From Pseudopedobacter saltans DSM 12145 (GTDB taxonomy: Bacteria > Bacteroidota > Bacteroidia > Sphingobacteriales > Sphingobacteriaceae), in contig NC_015177.1 of NCBI RefSeq assembly GCF_000190735.1, positions 806,001 through 870,000 of the forward strand: a stretch of DNA of 64,000 bases, given 5' to 3'. Every line of letters starts with the position of its first letter. Position 1 is the stretch's first letter. Below, one piece after another: positions 27,154 through 35,982 of this stretch. The translations under genes were made by a program, and so were the position numbers. Under the pieces are notes generated by a model, which was not told the DNA's origin, ran no database searches, and was given only the letters and a program-made list of their open reading frames with translations.

Positions 27154-28623
27154 TTAATTGTCTTTTTCTAATGCCTTTAACATATTCTCTGCTTCTGGTT
27201 TTACATTCTTAAATAGAAGTCCCCATCCAACGTAAATAATCATAGAAACGATGATAGGAGAGGATATATCTACTGCCAGACTTACAGTAGCAAAACTCTT
27301 TAGTAGTATAAAAGTTAACAGACCTCCGAATATAGAAAGCAGGGCAGCTCTGCTGTCACTATATTTAAAGGCAGGTAATAAACCTAATATCATAGGAACG
27401 GCGGTTGGTCCAACTAAAGCGGCAAACCATGATATGATTAATCCAAACACTCCCCCGAAAGATTTAGATTCAAAGGCTATAATTATAGTAACAAGAACAA
27501 ATAAGAAGGTTGTTATTCTGGCAATAAATAACATCTTTCTTTCATTAAATGAGGTTATTTTTTTATATAAAACGGGTAAAATATCCCTTGTTATTACAGC
27601 AGATATGGTATTTGCATCAGCTGCGGTCATTGCCAATGTATTTCCAAACATAGATGCTAACAGCAAACCTACTAAACCATGTGGTAAAAATTTCATGGCC
27701 ATTAATGCATAAGATTGTGTAGGATCAGCTAAATCCTTCAAAAAAATAGGCGAGGCAAACATCGGAAAGAATAGTACTAAAGGCCAAATCAAATACATTA
27801 ACATAGAAAGCATAGCCGCTTTTTTTGCTTCTGAACCTGAGGGAGAAGATATAAACCTGGTTGCTAAATGCCATGTACCACCACTATAGCTAAAAAAGCT
27901 GATAACCATATATGATATTGCAAAGCCTAATGTGTAAGGTGAATTAAAGGCATCGGAGTGACTTTTTGGTAATCTGTCCCACATGGTGAAAATTCCGGAA
28001 GCACCGTCGCCTAAATTAATTAAAACCATTACCAATAGCGTAATGCCTGCAACAAATTGAATAATAAAAGATGCCAGATCATTTATTACATCAGCCCACA
28101 ATCCACCAATTGTTATGTAGATCATACTTACAGTTCCGGCTAATAAGATTCCATGAGCAAATGAAAGTCCGGTAAAAGCATTTAATAAAATTCCTATAGC
28201 GGCCCATTTTGCGCCCACATCGAAAATTTTTATGATGACACCACTCCATGCCATTACTTGTTGAGTAGGTAAATTGTATCTAAGTGCAAGGTATTCCGTA
28301 GGCGATTGGATTTTTAGCTCTGATCTTAATCGCGCCCATCTGGGAGCAATAATAAATGTTGTGCCAATCATAGCGATCGAAATACTTAACGCCCACCATA
28401 TGTAAAGTGTGAACCCGTGAGTATATGCTATCGCTGCGTAGGCAACAAAGACAGCTCCACTGTACCCAGAAACGTGATGTGAAATGCCAGAGAGCCACCA
28501 TGGGAGTTTCCCTCCTGCGGTATAGAAATCTGCTGATGACTTGATACGCATGTATCCCCAAACCCCCATAGCCAGAAGGACAAAGAAATAAGTAAAAAGA
28601 ATGATGTAGTCTAAATTTGCCAT
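27154..28623 (-). CDS. sodium:solute symporter (SSS family)
   Basis: A 489-residue inner-membrane protein with about 13 hydrophobic segments. The SSS signature is seen as GNTLAMTAADANTISAVITRDI (about residue 325), and the N-terminus YFFVLLAMGVWGYMRIKSSADFYTAGGKLPWW is typical. It would import a mono- or disaccharide, or a uronate, with Na+ after periplasmic degradation. It is the first gene of a minus-strand operon with the AGE epimerase. A LacI-type operator is centred about 36 bp upstream of its ATG, and a second one 154 bp further out. Confidence 0.92.
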   Translation of the reverse strand: MANLDYIILFTYFFVLLAMGVWGYMRIKSSADFYTAGGKLPWWLSGISHHVSGYSGAVFVAYAAIAYTHGFTLYIWWALSISIAMIGTTFIIAPRWARLRSELKIQSPTEYLALRYNLPTQQVMAWSGVIIKIFDVGAKWAAIGILLNAFTGLSFAHGILLAGTVSMIYITIGGLWADVINDLASFIIQFVAGITLLVMVLINLGDGASGIFTMWDRLPKSHSDAFNSPYTLGFAISYMVISFFSYSGGTWHLATRFISSPSGSEAKKAAMLSMLMYLIWPLVLFFPMFASPIFLKDLADPTQSYALMAMKFLPHGLVGLLLASMFGNTLAMTAADANTISAVITRDILPVLYKKITSFNERKMLFIARITTFLFVLVTIIIAFESKSFGGVFGLIISWFAALVGPTAVPMILGLLPAFKYSDSRAALLSIFGGLLTFILLKSFATVSLAVDISSPIIVSMIIYVGWGLLFKNVKPEAENMLKALEKDN

Positions 28624-28650
28624 TATAGTGGTATTGTTATGTTATTTATA

Positions 28651-28668
28651 ATTGTGTACGTTAACGAA
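28651..28668. promoter_or_regulatory. LacI-type operator of the symporter/epimerase operon
   Basis: On the minus strand it reads TTCGTTAACGTACACAAT. The core is centred about 36 bp before the symporter ATG. The stretch TAACGTACACAAT is identical to that in the operator of the enolase-family gene 34 kb away (62621-62636). Confidence 0.75.
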
Positions 28669-28806
28669 GTTAAATGGTTTAGGTTTAAATTCAAAATTAT
28701 ATAGAAAGAAAAAAAGAAGGAGGTATTTGCAGCATCTTAAGAAAGACAGGTTCCGGACGACTATTTTCATAAAATATTTAAAGTTGAATTTGAAAAATAT
28801 TTCATA

Positions 28807-28822
28807 TGTTTACGTTAACGAA
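28807..28822. promoter_or_regulatory. second LacI-type operator in the divergent region
   Basis: TGTTTACGTTAACGAA, whose core GTTTACGTTAAC differs at one position from a perfect GTTTACGTAAAC palindrome. It is 154 bp centre to centre from the symporter operator. It could serve looping or the rightward oxidoreductase operon. Confidence 0.6.
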
Positions 28823-28987
28823 GGAATGATGATAGCTTGGATTTACCTTATAGGAGACGGTGGATTTTTACCAATTATTGTTTAACCACTTCTTCTTATA
28901 CAGCATGTCAAACAATAATGTGTTATTTCGAATTGTCGGATGGTAAGTCCTATTCAAGTAGTCTTTAATATGGTGTCCGTTATAAGT

Positions 28988-29033
28988 GGTCATCGGAGAC
29001 AAAATTTTCAGATGAAATTTTGTCTCGATGACC
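28988..29033. other. long stem-loop in the leader of the oxidoreductase operon
   Basis: GGTCATC (28988-28994), one bulged G, and GAGACAAAATTT (28996-29007) pair with AAATTTTGTCTC (29015-29026) and GATGACC (29027-29033), making a 19-bp stem with a 7-nt loop. There is no coding gene immediately upstream to terminate. It may be an attenuator, the terminator of a small RNA, or a palindromic repeat. Confidence 0.6.
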
Positions 29034-29192
29034 GATAATAAATGACAGCAATTATGTACCGTTTATGAATACTGCATTATAAAGATTGTGGATTTATAGC
29101 CAGTATTGAAAGAGGAATAATGACATAAATATACCAAGACCAATTACTGTTAATTGACGATTGGTTGATCAAACGAAAAATAAGCGATAGTT

Positions 29193-29750
29193 ATGAGAAG
29201 ACGTGATTTATTGAAGTCATTGGTGATTTTTGGCGTAGGATCCATTATAAATCCTATAAATGTGTGGGGGTGCAACATGAGTTTGAATGATGGACATATT
29301 AATGAGCAACACATATTGCTACTTGACGAAATTGCTGAAACAATTATTCCACGTAATAAAAAGGTACCTGGAGCTAAAGATGCCGGAGTCGCTTCCTTCA
29401 TAGCTAGTCATATAAAAGATTGCTATACTGTTGACGAAAGAAGGCACTTGATAGCAAGCATTTTGACGATAAACGAAACAGCTAATCAACGATTTAAAAA
29501 ACCTTTTGCCAGATTAGGGAATAAACAAAAAGAAGAATTGTTAAAAGCCTTTGATAAGGAAGCTACTAATAATAGTGATTCAAAAAATATTGCTTACCTA
29601 AACTACACAAAGCTTAAAAACCTTATAGTGTTTGGTTTTTTTACCTCGGAATTGGGGGCGACTACATGCTTGCGTTATTTATCTATTCCCGGATACTACA
29701 AGGGAGAAATAGCATATAAAAAAGGCGATAAAGCCTGGGCGTTAAATTAG
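29193..29750 (+). CDS. gluconate 2-dehydrogenase subunit 3-like, Tat-exported small subunit
   Basis: A 185-residue protein with a twin-arginine-type start (MRRRDLLKSLVIFGVGSII), followed by the subunit-3 region (LDEIAETIIPRNKKVPGAKD; FIASHIKDCY). In glucose/glucoside/gluconate dehydrogenases such small subunits carry the folded flavoprotein partner across the membrane through Tat and stabilise it. The GMC flavoprotein gene begins 10 bases later, which fits a two-subunit periplasmic dehydrogenase. No cytochrome c partner gene is present here. The start is the ATG at 29193. Confidence 0.88.
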   Translation: MRRRDLLKSLVIFGVGSIINPINVWGCNMSLNDGHINEQHILLLDEIAETIIPRNKKVPGAKDAGVASFIASHIKDCYTVDERRHLIASILTINETANQRFKKPFARLGNKQKEELLKAFDKEATNNSDSKNIAYLNYTKLKNLIVFGFFTSELGATTCLRYLSIPGYYKGEIAYKKGDKAWALN

Positions 29751-29760
29751 AAGTGTCTTT

Positions 29761-31476
29761 ATGATAAATTTGAATATCAAAGGAAAAGAACTGCATACAT
29801 ATGATGCTATTGTAATAGGATCAGGCATTAGTGGTGGATGGGCAGCAAAGGAATTTTGTGACAAAGGGTTTAAAACTTTAGTTCTGGAACGAGGCAGAGA
29901 CATAGAACATATAAAGGACTATCCGACCGCATTAAAAAATCCGTGGGATTTTCCCAATAGGGGAAGAGTTCCATTGAAATTAAAAGAAGACAATCCCATT
30001 ACATCAAAATGCTATGCTTTTGGTGAGGATACTAAGGATTTGTTTGTAGAAGACAAGAAGCATCCCTATATACAGGACAAGCCTTTCGATTGGATAAGAG
30101 GATATCAGGTTGGAGGAAAATCGTTAATGTGGGCAAGACAAACACAGAGATGGAGTAAATACGATTTTGAAGGTCCGGCGAGAGATGGATTTGCAGTAGA
30201 TTGGCCGATACGGTATGCCGATTTAGCACCTTGGTATAGTCACGTTGAAAAATTTGCTGGCATAAGCGGAAATCGAGATGGCCTGGATACCCTGCCAGAT
30301 GGTGAGTTTTTACCACCATGGGAAATGAATGCGGTAGAAAAGTTCATACAACAAAGCATCATGACAAACTTCAAGAATCGTAACGTGATTATAGGACGTT
30401 GTGCGCATCTTACTGAACCGAAAGAAATACACCTGCAACAAAACAGAGGAAAATGTCAATCTAGAAATTTATGTCGCAGAGGCTGCCCTTTCGGAGGTTA
30501 TTTCAGTTCTAATTCATCGACACTTCCCTGGGCAGCAAAGACTGGTAATCTAACGTTACGCCCCGATGCAGTTGTTCATTCCATTATTTATGATGAAAAA
30601 AAAAGTAAAGCAGCCGGCGTTAGAGTAATTGACAGAATTACGAAAGAAGTTACTGAATATTATGCCAAAGTAATATTTGTGAACGCCTCAGCATTAAATA
30701 CAAATCAGATTTTGCTTAACTCGATTTCTTACAGATTCCCCGAAGGCTTAGGAAATGATAATGGGCTGTTAGGTAAATATATCGCATTCCATAATTATTC
30801 AGGAAGTGTATCTGCTGATATTGATGGATTTGAAGATACATATTATTATGGAAGAAGACCTACTGCTGTGATAATGCCTAACTTCAAGAATGTACATAAA
30901 CAAGAAACAGATTTTCTAAGAGGGTATATGGTTTTTTATAGTGCTTCGAGAGCTTCATGGGGACATATGGTTAGTGGAGATCAGATAGGCAGTAATTATA
31001 AAGAAGAAATAGCGGAGCCAGGAAAATGGAATGTTTATATGATGATGCAGGGAGAAACCATACCGAAAGAACAAAACAAAGTACAGCTAAGTAAAGAAGA
31101 AAAAGATGAGTGGGGAATACCGTTATTGAAAATTGATGTTGGATATGATGACAATGACAGAAAATCCAAAGAAGATTTCTTTAAAGAGGCCTCAGATATG
31201 ATGGAAAAGGCAGGTTGTAAAAACATCAAGGCAAAAAATAGAAATCAAAATCCTGGACTGGATATTCATGAAATGGGAGGTGTAAGAATGGGTAGGGATC
31301 CTAAAACTTCATTATTGAATGGTTTTAATCAATTGCATACATGTAATAATGTATTTGTTACAGACGGGGCATGCATGACTTCCACGGGAACTCAAAACCC
31401 ATCTTTAACTTATATGGCATTAACTGCAAGAGCAGTAGATTTTGCGATTAAAGAAATGAAAAAGAATAACTTATAG
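29761..31476 (+). CDS. GMC-family FAD oxidoreductase (sugar/glycoside dehydrogenase type)
   Basis: A 571-residue flavoprotein. The FAD motif GSGISG is at residues 20-25, and GYQVGGKSLMWARQTQRWS at 114-132. Cys232, Cys238 and Cys242 (KCQSRNLCRRGCPFGG) form a cluster like the Fe-S site of FAD-dependent glucose/glucoside dehydrogenases. The C-terminal GMC signature includes HEMGG and QNPSLTYMAL with the catalytic His/Asn pair. It lacks its own signal peptide, which fits co-export with the Tat subunit just upstream. Known relatives oxidise sugars at C1, C2 or C3. With the Gfo/Idh/MocA protein downstream, a 3-keto-glycoside type route is a reasonable inference. Confidence 0.9.
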   Translation: MINLNIKGKELHTYDAIVIGSGISGGWAAKEFCDKGFKTLVLERGRDIEHIKDYPTALKNPWDFPNRGRVPLKLKEDNPITSKCYAFGEDTKDLFVEDKKHPYIQDKPFDWIRGYQVGGKSLMWARQTQRWSKYDFEGPARDGFAVDWPIRYADLAPWYSHVEKFAGISGNRDGLDTLPDGEFLPPWEMNAVEKFIQQSIMTNFKNRNVIIGRCAHLTEPKEIHLQQNRGKCQSRNLCRRGCPFGGYFSSNSSTLPWAAKTGNLTLRPDAVVHSIIYDEKKSKAAGVRVIDRITKEVTEYYAKVIFVNASALNTNQILLNSISYRFPEGLGNDNGLLGKYIAFHNYSGSVSADIDGFEDTYYYGRRPTAVIMPNFKNVHKQETDFLRGYMVFYSASRASWGHMVSGDQIGSNYKEEIAEPGKWNVYMMMQGETIPKEQNKVQLSKEEKDEWGIPLLKIDVGYDDNDRKSKEDFFKEASDMMEKAGCKNIKAKNRNQNPGLDIHEMGGVRMGRDPKTSLLNGFNQLHTCNNVFVTDGACMTSTGTQNPSLTYMALTARAVDFAIKEMKKNNL

Positions 31477-31486
31477 CTTATTTAGA

Positions 31487-32554
31487 ATGAAGATCAGAGT
31501 TTTAATTGTCGGGTGCGGAAATATGGGGACTTCTCATGCGCTGGCATACCATAATATAGAGGAGTTTGAAATATGTGGCTTGGTTTCAACAGGAGAAAGT
31601 AAGGTTGTACTTAATAATAAGCTTGGCGGTAAATATCAATTATTTTCGTCTTACGATGATGCCCTTGAAGAGACATTACCTGATGCAGTGTGTATTTCAA
31701 CTTATCCGGATACACATGAAGAATACGCTATAAAAGCAATGGAATGCGGCTGTCATGTGTTTCTGGAAAAACCAGTAGCAGATTCAATTAGCGGAGCCGA
31801 AAACGTAGTTCAGTTTGCAAAGGCGCATAACAAAAAATTGGTAATTGGCTATATTTTAAGGCATCACCCTTCCTGGATAAAGTTTGTCGATATTGCTAAA
31901 ACTTTAGGGCGTCCATTAGTAATGAGAATGAATTTAAATCAGCAAAGCTCGGGGAAGAATTGGGAAACGCATCAAAATATAATGAAGAGTTTAAGTCCTA
32001 TCGTAGATTGTGGAGTACATTATATTGATGTAATGTGTCAGATTACCAGGTCAAAACCTATTTCGGTACACGCGATTGGGGCCAGATTAACTGAAGATAT
32101 TCCGCAATGGAATTATAATTATGGTCAATTACAGATAAAATTTGAGGACGGGTCAATCGGATGGTATGAAGCTGGCTGGGGACCAATGATGAGTCAGACC
32201 GCTTTTTTTGTTAAAGACATCATCGGTCCAGATGGCTCTGTTTCCATAGTCGCCCAGAAAGCGGAAAATGAAGGTAAATCAGACTCTGTAGCTGCTCATA
32301 CAGCGACAGAATCACTAAGGATACATCACTCAAATCTAAATGCTAATAAGGAGTTTGACTTGGCAGACGAATGGGTCAATTTAGAAGATGAACCCAACCA
32401 TAATGAATTATGTGAAAGAGAGCAAAGGTTCTTCTTAAAAGCAATTATAGAAAATGTTGACTTGACAGAACATAACCAAGATGCAATAAACAGCCTTAGA
32501 ATAGCCTTTGCTTGTGACGAGTCAATAAGGGAAAATCAGGTAGTCAAATTTTAA
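31487..32554 (+). CDS. Gfo/Idh/MocA-family NAD(P)-dependent oxidoreductase
   Basis: A 355-residue cytoplasmic oxidoreductase. The Rossmann motif GCGNMG is at residues 9-14 and the family Lys motif EKPVADS at 94-100. A catalytic-type His is in CGVHYIDVM (about 180). Members oxidise or reduce sugars and cyclitols at ring hydroxyls, and some act with 3-keto-sugars. It lies 10 bases after the GMC gene, the last gene of a three-gene operon ending at a terminator. It may process the keto-sugar produced by the periplasmic dehydrogenase (inference). Confidence 0.88.
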   Translation: MKIRVLIVGCGNMGTSHALAYHNIEEFEICGLVSTGESKVVLNNKLGGKYQLFSSYDDALEETLPDAVCISTYPDTHEEYAIKAMECGCHVFLEKPVADSISGAENVVQFAKAHNKKLVIGYILRHHPSWIKFVDIAKTLGRPLVMRMNLNQQSSGKNWETHQNIMKSLSPIVDCGVHYIDVMCQITRSKPISVHAIGARLTEDIPQWNYNYGQLQIKFEDGSIGWYEAGWGPMMSQTAFFVKDIIGPDGSVSIVAQKAENEGKSDSVAAHTATESLRIHHSNLNANKEFDLADEWVNLEDEPNHNELCEREQRFFLKAIIENVDLTEHNQDAINSLRIAFACDESIRENQVVKF

Positions 32555-32576
32555 TGTTTAAGATACTAACATTTAT

Positions 32577-32615
32577 AAAATTCTTCTTTTCTGAATTTTA
32601 GGAAAGAAGAATTTT
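32577..32615 (+). terminator. intrinsic terminator of the oxidoreductase operon
   Basis: A 13-bp perfect stem (AAAATTCTTCTTT 32577-32589 / AAAGAAGAATTTT 32603-32615) with a 13-nt loop, 22 bases after the oxidoreductase stop. Confidence 0.8.
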
Positions 32616-32806
32616 AGGTAAAATGCAAGGTTATCTTTACAACTTAAGAGATAAATCAGCGAGCTTTTCTTTTGAACTTTTAAGATCTTACCTTATATCT
32701 TGATACGATATAAACCTACAATTACCGTGACTTTTGCAATATTGAAGCTCTCCAAAGCTAAAATATGAAAAAATAATTTTGATTTTAAAATTATACTCTA
32801 TATATT

Positions 32807-32820
32807 CGGTTACGTAACCG
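32807..32820. promoter_or_regulatory. LacI-type operator of the second Sus operon
   Basis: The perfect 14-bp palindrome CGGTTACGTAACCG. It ends 4 bases before a perfect -7 box at 32825-32832 and is centred about 45 bp upstream of the ATG at 32859, so a bound repressor would cover the promoter. The rest of the gap between 32616 and 32806 shows nothing I can support. Confidence 0.8.
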
Positions 32821-32824
32821 TAAA

Positions 32825-32832
32825 TAAGTTTG
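32825..32832 (+). promoter_or_regulatory. Bacteroidota -7 promoter box (TAAGTTTG)
   Basis: An exact match to the TAnnTTTG consensus of Bacteroidota promoters, 26 bases upstream of the SusC-2 ATG. The usual -33 TTTG element is not seen at the expected spacing; the operator occupies that place. Confidence 0.6.
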
Positions 32833-32858
32833 TAAACCATTCTATAACTATTTTTCAA

Positions 32859-35800
32859 ATGATGTATAATTTCTCTTTTAGATGGGGTAATCCCAAATTA
32901 TTACTGAATCCTCTAGTATATCTGTGTATAACTATAATTCTTAACAGTTTAATTGTTAGTAAGAAGAGCTTCGGTCAGGCTCCAAGTACATCTTTGGTCG
33001 GAAGGGTCACTGATGTCGACGGACGTGAAATCCCGGGAGTGGAAATCTATACCAGAGAGTCAGCAAGATCATCAATATCACAAAAATCAGGTTTGTATAA
33101 TTTGAATATCGGAAAATCGGATTCCACAATCATATTCAGTAAAGTTGGTTATATACAGTTAGAGCTGGCAATAGGAGATAGAAAGGTTATAAATGTTAAG
33201 TTACAACGTGAAAAAACTGTGTTTAACGAAACAATTAATTTAGGATATGGATCCGGTTCTTATCAAGAAGTGGCGGGGTCCCTGGTGCAAATTAAGCCAG
33301 AAGACTTTATAAAAGCTCCTGTTAGTGATTTTATTGAAGCATTATCTGGAAGAATAGCAGGTGTGAAAATAAGTTCGCTGACAGGGCAGCCGGGTGAAGC
33401 GATGGATGTAGTTGTCAGAGGAGCGAATTCTTTATATAAAAATTACTCTCCCTTATATGTAATTGATGGTGTTATTGTAGATAATATTGGTAACGTAACC
33501 GTTAATCCTGAAGAAATATCTTCTTTAACTGTTTTAAAAGATGCTTCGTTGACTTCAATATATGGTGCCAGAGGAGCGAATGGAGTGTTAATAATTAATA
33601 CTAAAAAGGGACTTCCTGGTAAATCGACAATTTCATTCAATACTACAGTCGGCTTTCAGCAATTTACAAATAAGATCAAGATGATGGATAGCTATGATTT
33701 TGTGAAATATCAAACCGAAATTAATCAGCAAAAAGCAAATGAGCTTTATAACAGAGCTTCTTTAAATCTGTCGGATCCCTTATACAATGCCTCTGGGCGC
33801 ACTTTATCGAGTTATAAAAACATAGAAGGAATTGACTGGCAGGATGAAATTTTCAGAAGCAGCCCCATACAGATTCATAATATAGGGATAAGAGGTGGAG
33901 ATAAAGATACCCGATATTCTTTATCAGGATCAATTTTTGATCAAAACGGAGTAATTATAAACTCAGGTGCAAATAGGTATCAGGGAAGAGCAACATTAGA
34001 CCAAATAATTAGTAAGAAAATTAGAATTGGTTTAACGGCGAACTACGGACGTTATAGTAAAAATGGCTATGCTGTTAATGGTGAAGATGTGTCCAATTCT
34101 ACAAATTATGCTTTATTCCGAGCTTGGGGAGCAAGACCGGTGTCCGGAGAATCTAACATTAATTTATTAGACTATGCCATAGATCCAGATTACAAAACAT
34201 CTCCCTTAGTGAAATATAATCCGATAATATCAATAGAAAATGAAAGTAAAACTTATACTACTTCCAATTTATTAACAAGTGCATATTTTGAGTTAGATAT
34301 TCTCAAAAATTTAAAGTTTCGTTCTATAGGATCGTTAAATGCTGATAGAAACAGGCTGGATATATTTTATAATTCTAATACTCCCGGCGGTAATTCTGCT
34401 TTAGCTGCTAATGGGGCTTTCAGGTATATGAAAAGCAAATATTTTACTAATGAGAATACTTTAAACTATGCCAACGTTTTTAAAGGGGCACACTCTTTAG
34501 AAGTATTAGCCGGTTTTTCATATTATAATGGAATGAGGGAGTTATTTGGTTTTAGTGTATCTAATTTGCCAAATGAAGATATTGGAATTTATGGATTGGA
34601 CGAAGGATTGCCTTATGCAACGGAATCTAATATGTCAAAATATTCATTCAGGTCATATTTTGGTAGAGTAAATTATGACTATAAATCTAAATATTACTTG
34701 TCTGCGTCTTTAAGAGCCGAAGAATTACCATTTACAAATAATATTTTCTCTTATTCACCATCTTTTTCGGTAGGATGGAATATGATGGCCGAAAATATAT
34801 TAAAAGGTTCTAAAATAGTTTCCACGTCTAAACTGCGTTTTGGCTACGGTCAAATTCAAAGCTGGGCATATGAGCCATTTGATTATATAAGCACTTTTGG
34901 AAAACCAGATGCTGCTTTTAATGGATTGTTAAATTTAGACGGTAGACGTGAAACTATAGAACAATATAATATCGGATATGACTTTGGTCTTTTTAAAGAC
35001 AAAATTGCATTAAGCCTTGATGTATACAGAAAAGAAAATGTAGGTACTCCTTACCTTGCTTCTATAAGAAACGAAGGTTTAGAAGTTTCTTTAAGCACAA
35101 ACAATATCCAGGCAGATAATTTTAAATGGACGTCTCATTTTAATGTCGCATTTAACAAAAACAAAATATTATCTATAAATAACACTGATGCCATCTATTC
35201 GCAAGTGGGTAGTGATTTAACTTCTCCCTTATATGTCAGCAAACCAGGATATTCCGCAGGGATGTTTTATGGATATGTATTTGATGGTATTTATCAGGTA
35301 GAGGATTTTGATATGACCGGCGGGGTTTATATCTTAAAATCAGATAGACCTGACAATGGTTCACCACGAAGTAGCATTCAACCTGGCGATATCAGATATA
35401 AAGATTTAGATGGTAATCTTAGTATCAATCAAGATGATCAAACTATTATCGGAAGAAGTGCTCCGAAGCATTTCGGAGGATTATTAAATAACTTTAACTA
35501 TAAAGCTTTTGATTTGAGCGTATTATTCCAATGGTCTTATGGTAACCAGATATATAATGCCAATAGAATGTTATTCGAGGGGAATTATTCTAACCTGATG
35601 GGCTTAAATCAATATGCTTCTTATAATGACAGATGGACAGCCGAGAAACCTTCTAATGAACTTTTTAGAACCGGCGGGCAAGGGCCAACAGGTTTCCAAT
35701 CCAGTAGAGTGCTAGAGGACGGATCTTACTTAAGATTAAAAACCATTTCTATAGGATATGCTGTTCCTAAGAGGCATATAAAATCATTGTATTTAAGTCA

Positions 35801-35963
35801 GCTAAATGTGCGTTTTTCAGCGCAGAATTTATTTACAATAACTAAGTATTCTGGTTTAGATCCTGAGGTTTCTGCAAGACATTCGGTACTTACTCCTGGA
35901 TTTGATTATGCGGCTTATCCTCAAGCAAAAACAATTTCATTAGGGCTTCACGCTACTTTCTAA
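32859..35963 (+). CDS. SusC-like transporter, divergent orphan copy (SusC-2)
   Basis: A 1034-residue SusC-type protein with carboxypeptidase-regulatory-like domain (LVGRVTDVDGREIPGVEIYT), plug (PLYVIDGVIVDNIGNVTVN) and barrel ending ISLGLHATF. Unlike its paralogues it is followed directly by another susC gene rather than a susD gene. The TonB-box region is eroded (FNETINLGYGSGS, against SEVVVIGYG in SusC-1), and the otherwise conserved RSDASSKF / RADGSSKF barrel motif reads RAEELPFTNN. The frame is intact throughout, so it is not an obvious pseudogene. It may share SusD-3, or bind without active transport (inference). Confidence 0.92.
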   Translation: MMYNFSFRWGNPKLLLNPLVYLCITIILNSLIVSKKSFGQAPSTSLVGRVTDVDGREIPGVEIYTRESARSSISQKSGLYNLNIGKSDSTIIFSKVGYIQLELAIGDRKVINVKLQREKTVFNETINLGYGSGSYQEVAGSLVQIKPEDFIKAPVSDFIEALSGRIAGVKISSLTGQPGEAMDVVVRGANSLYKNYSPLYVIDGVIVDNIGNVTVNPEEISSLTVLKDASLTSIYGARGANGVLIINTKKGLPGKSTISFNTTVGFQQFTNKIKMMDSYDFVKYQTEINQQKANELYNRASLNLSDPLYNASGRTLSSYKNIEGIDWQDEIFRSSPIQIHNIGIRGGDKDTRYSLSGSIFDQNGVIINSGANRYQGRATLDQIISKKIRIGLTANYGRYSKNGYAVNGEDVSNSTNYALFRAWGARPVSGESNINLLDYAIDPDYKTSPLVKYNPIISIENESKTYTTSNLLTSAYFELDILKNLKFRSIGSLNADRNRLDIFYNSNTPGGNSALAANGAFRYMKSKYFTNENTLNYANVFKGAHSLEVLAGFSYYNGMRELFGFSVSNLPNEDIGIYGLDEGLPYATESNMSKYSFRSYFGRVNYDYKSKYYLSASLRAEELPFTNNIFSYSPSFSVGWNMMAENILKGSKIVSTSKLRFGYGQIQSWAYEPFDYISTFGKPDAAFNGLLNLDGRRETIEQYNIGYDFGLFKDKIALSLDVYRKENVGTPYLASIRNEGLEVSLSTNNIQADNFKWTSHFNVAFNKNKILSINNTDAIYSQVGSDLTSPLYVSKPGYSAGMFYGYVFDGIYQVEDFDMTGGVYILKSDRPDNGSPRSSIQPGDIRYKDLDGNLSINQDDQTIIGRSAPKHFGGLLNNFNYKAFDLSVLFQWSYGNQIYNANRMLFEGNYSNLMGLNQYASYNDRWTAEKPSNELFRTGGQGPTGFQSSRVLEDGSYLRLKTISIGYAVPKRHIKSLYLSQLNVRFSAQNLFTITKYSGLDPEVSARHSVLTPGFDYAAYPQAKTISLGLHATF
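33489..33500. promoter_or_regulatory. operator-like site inside the SusC-2 coding region
   Basis: GGTAACGTAACC, one mismatch from the GGTTACGTAACC core of the promoter operator 681 bp upstream. The encoded residues (GNVTVN) are not conserved in the SusC-1 or SusC-3 paralogues, so the match is not forced by protein sequence. Chance is still possible. Confidence 0.4.
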
Positions 35964-35982
35964 ATAACCTAAACAGAAAATT

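Larger units (their letters stand above)
28624..29192. promoter_or_regulatory. divergent regulatory region between symporter and oxidoreductase operons
   Basis: A 569-base gap with no supported gene. It holds LacI-type operators at 28651-28668 and 28807-28822 and a long hairpin at 28988-29033. A possible -7 box for the rightward operon, TAGCTTGG (28833-28840), is weak. The 77-codon open frame over 28652-28885 starts inside the operator and has no recognisable composition or homology. Confidence 0.55.

Noticed and set aside
27251-27712. 153-codon open frame on the plus strand
   Set aside because: It is antisense to the conserved transmembrane region of the SSS symporter.
25931-28623. Sialic-acid utilisation locus (AGE epimerase plus SSS symporter)
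   Set aside because: No N-acetylneuraminate lyase, sialidase or NagA/NagB genes are in the window; the pair also occurs in other sugar pathways.
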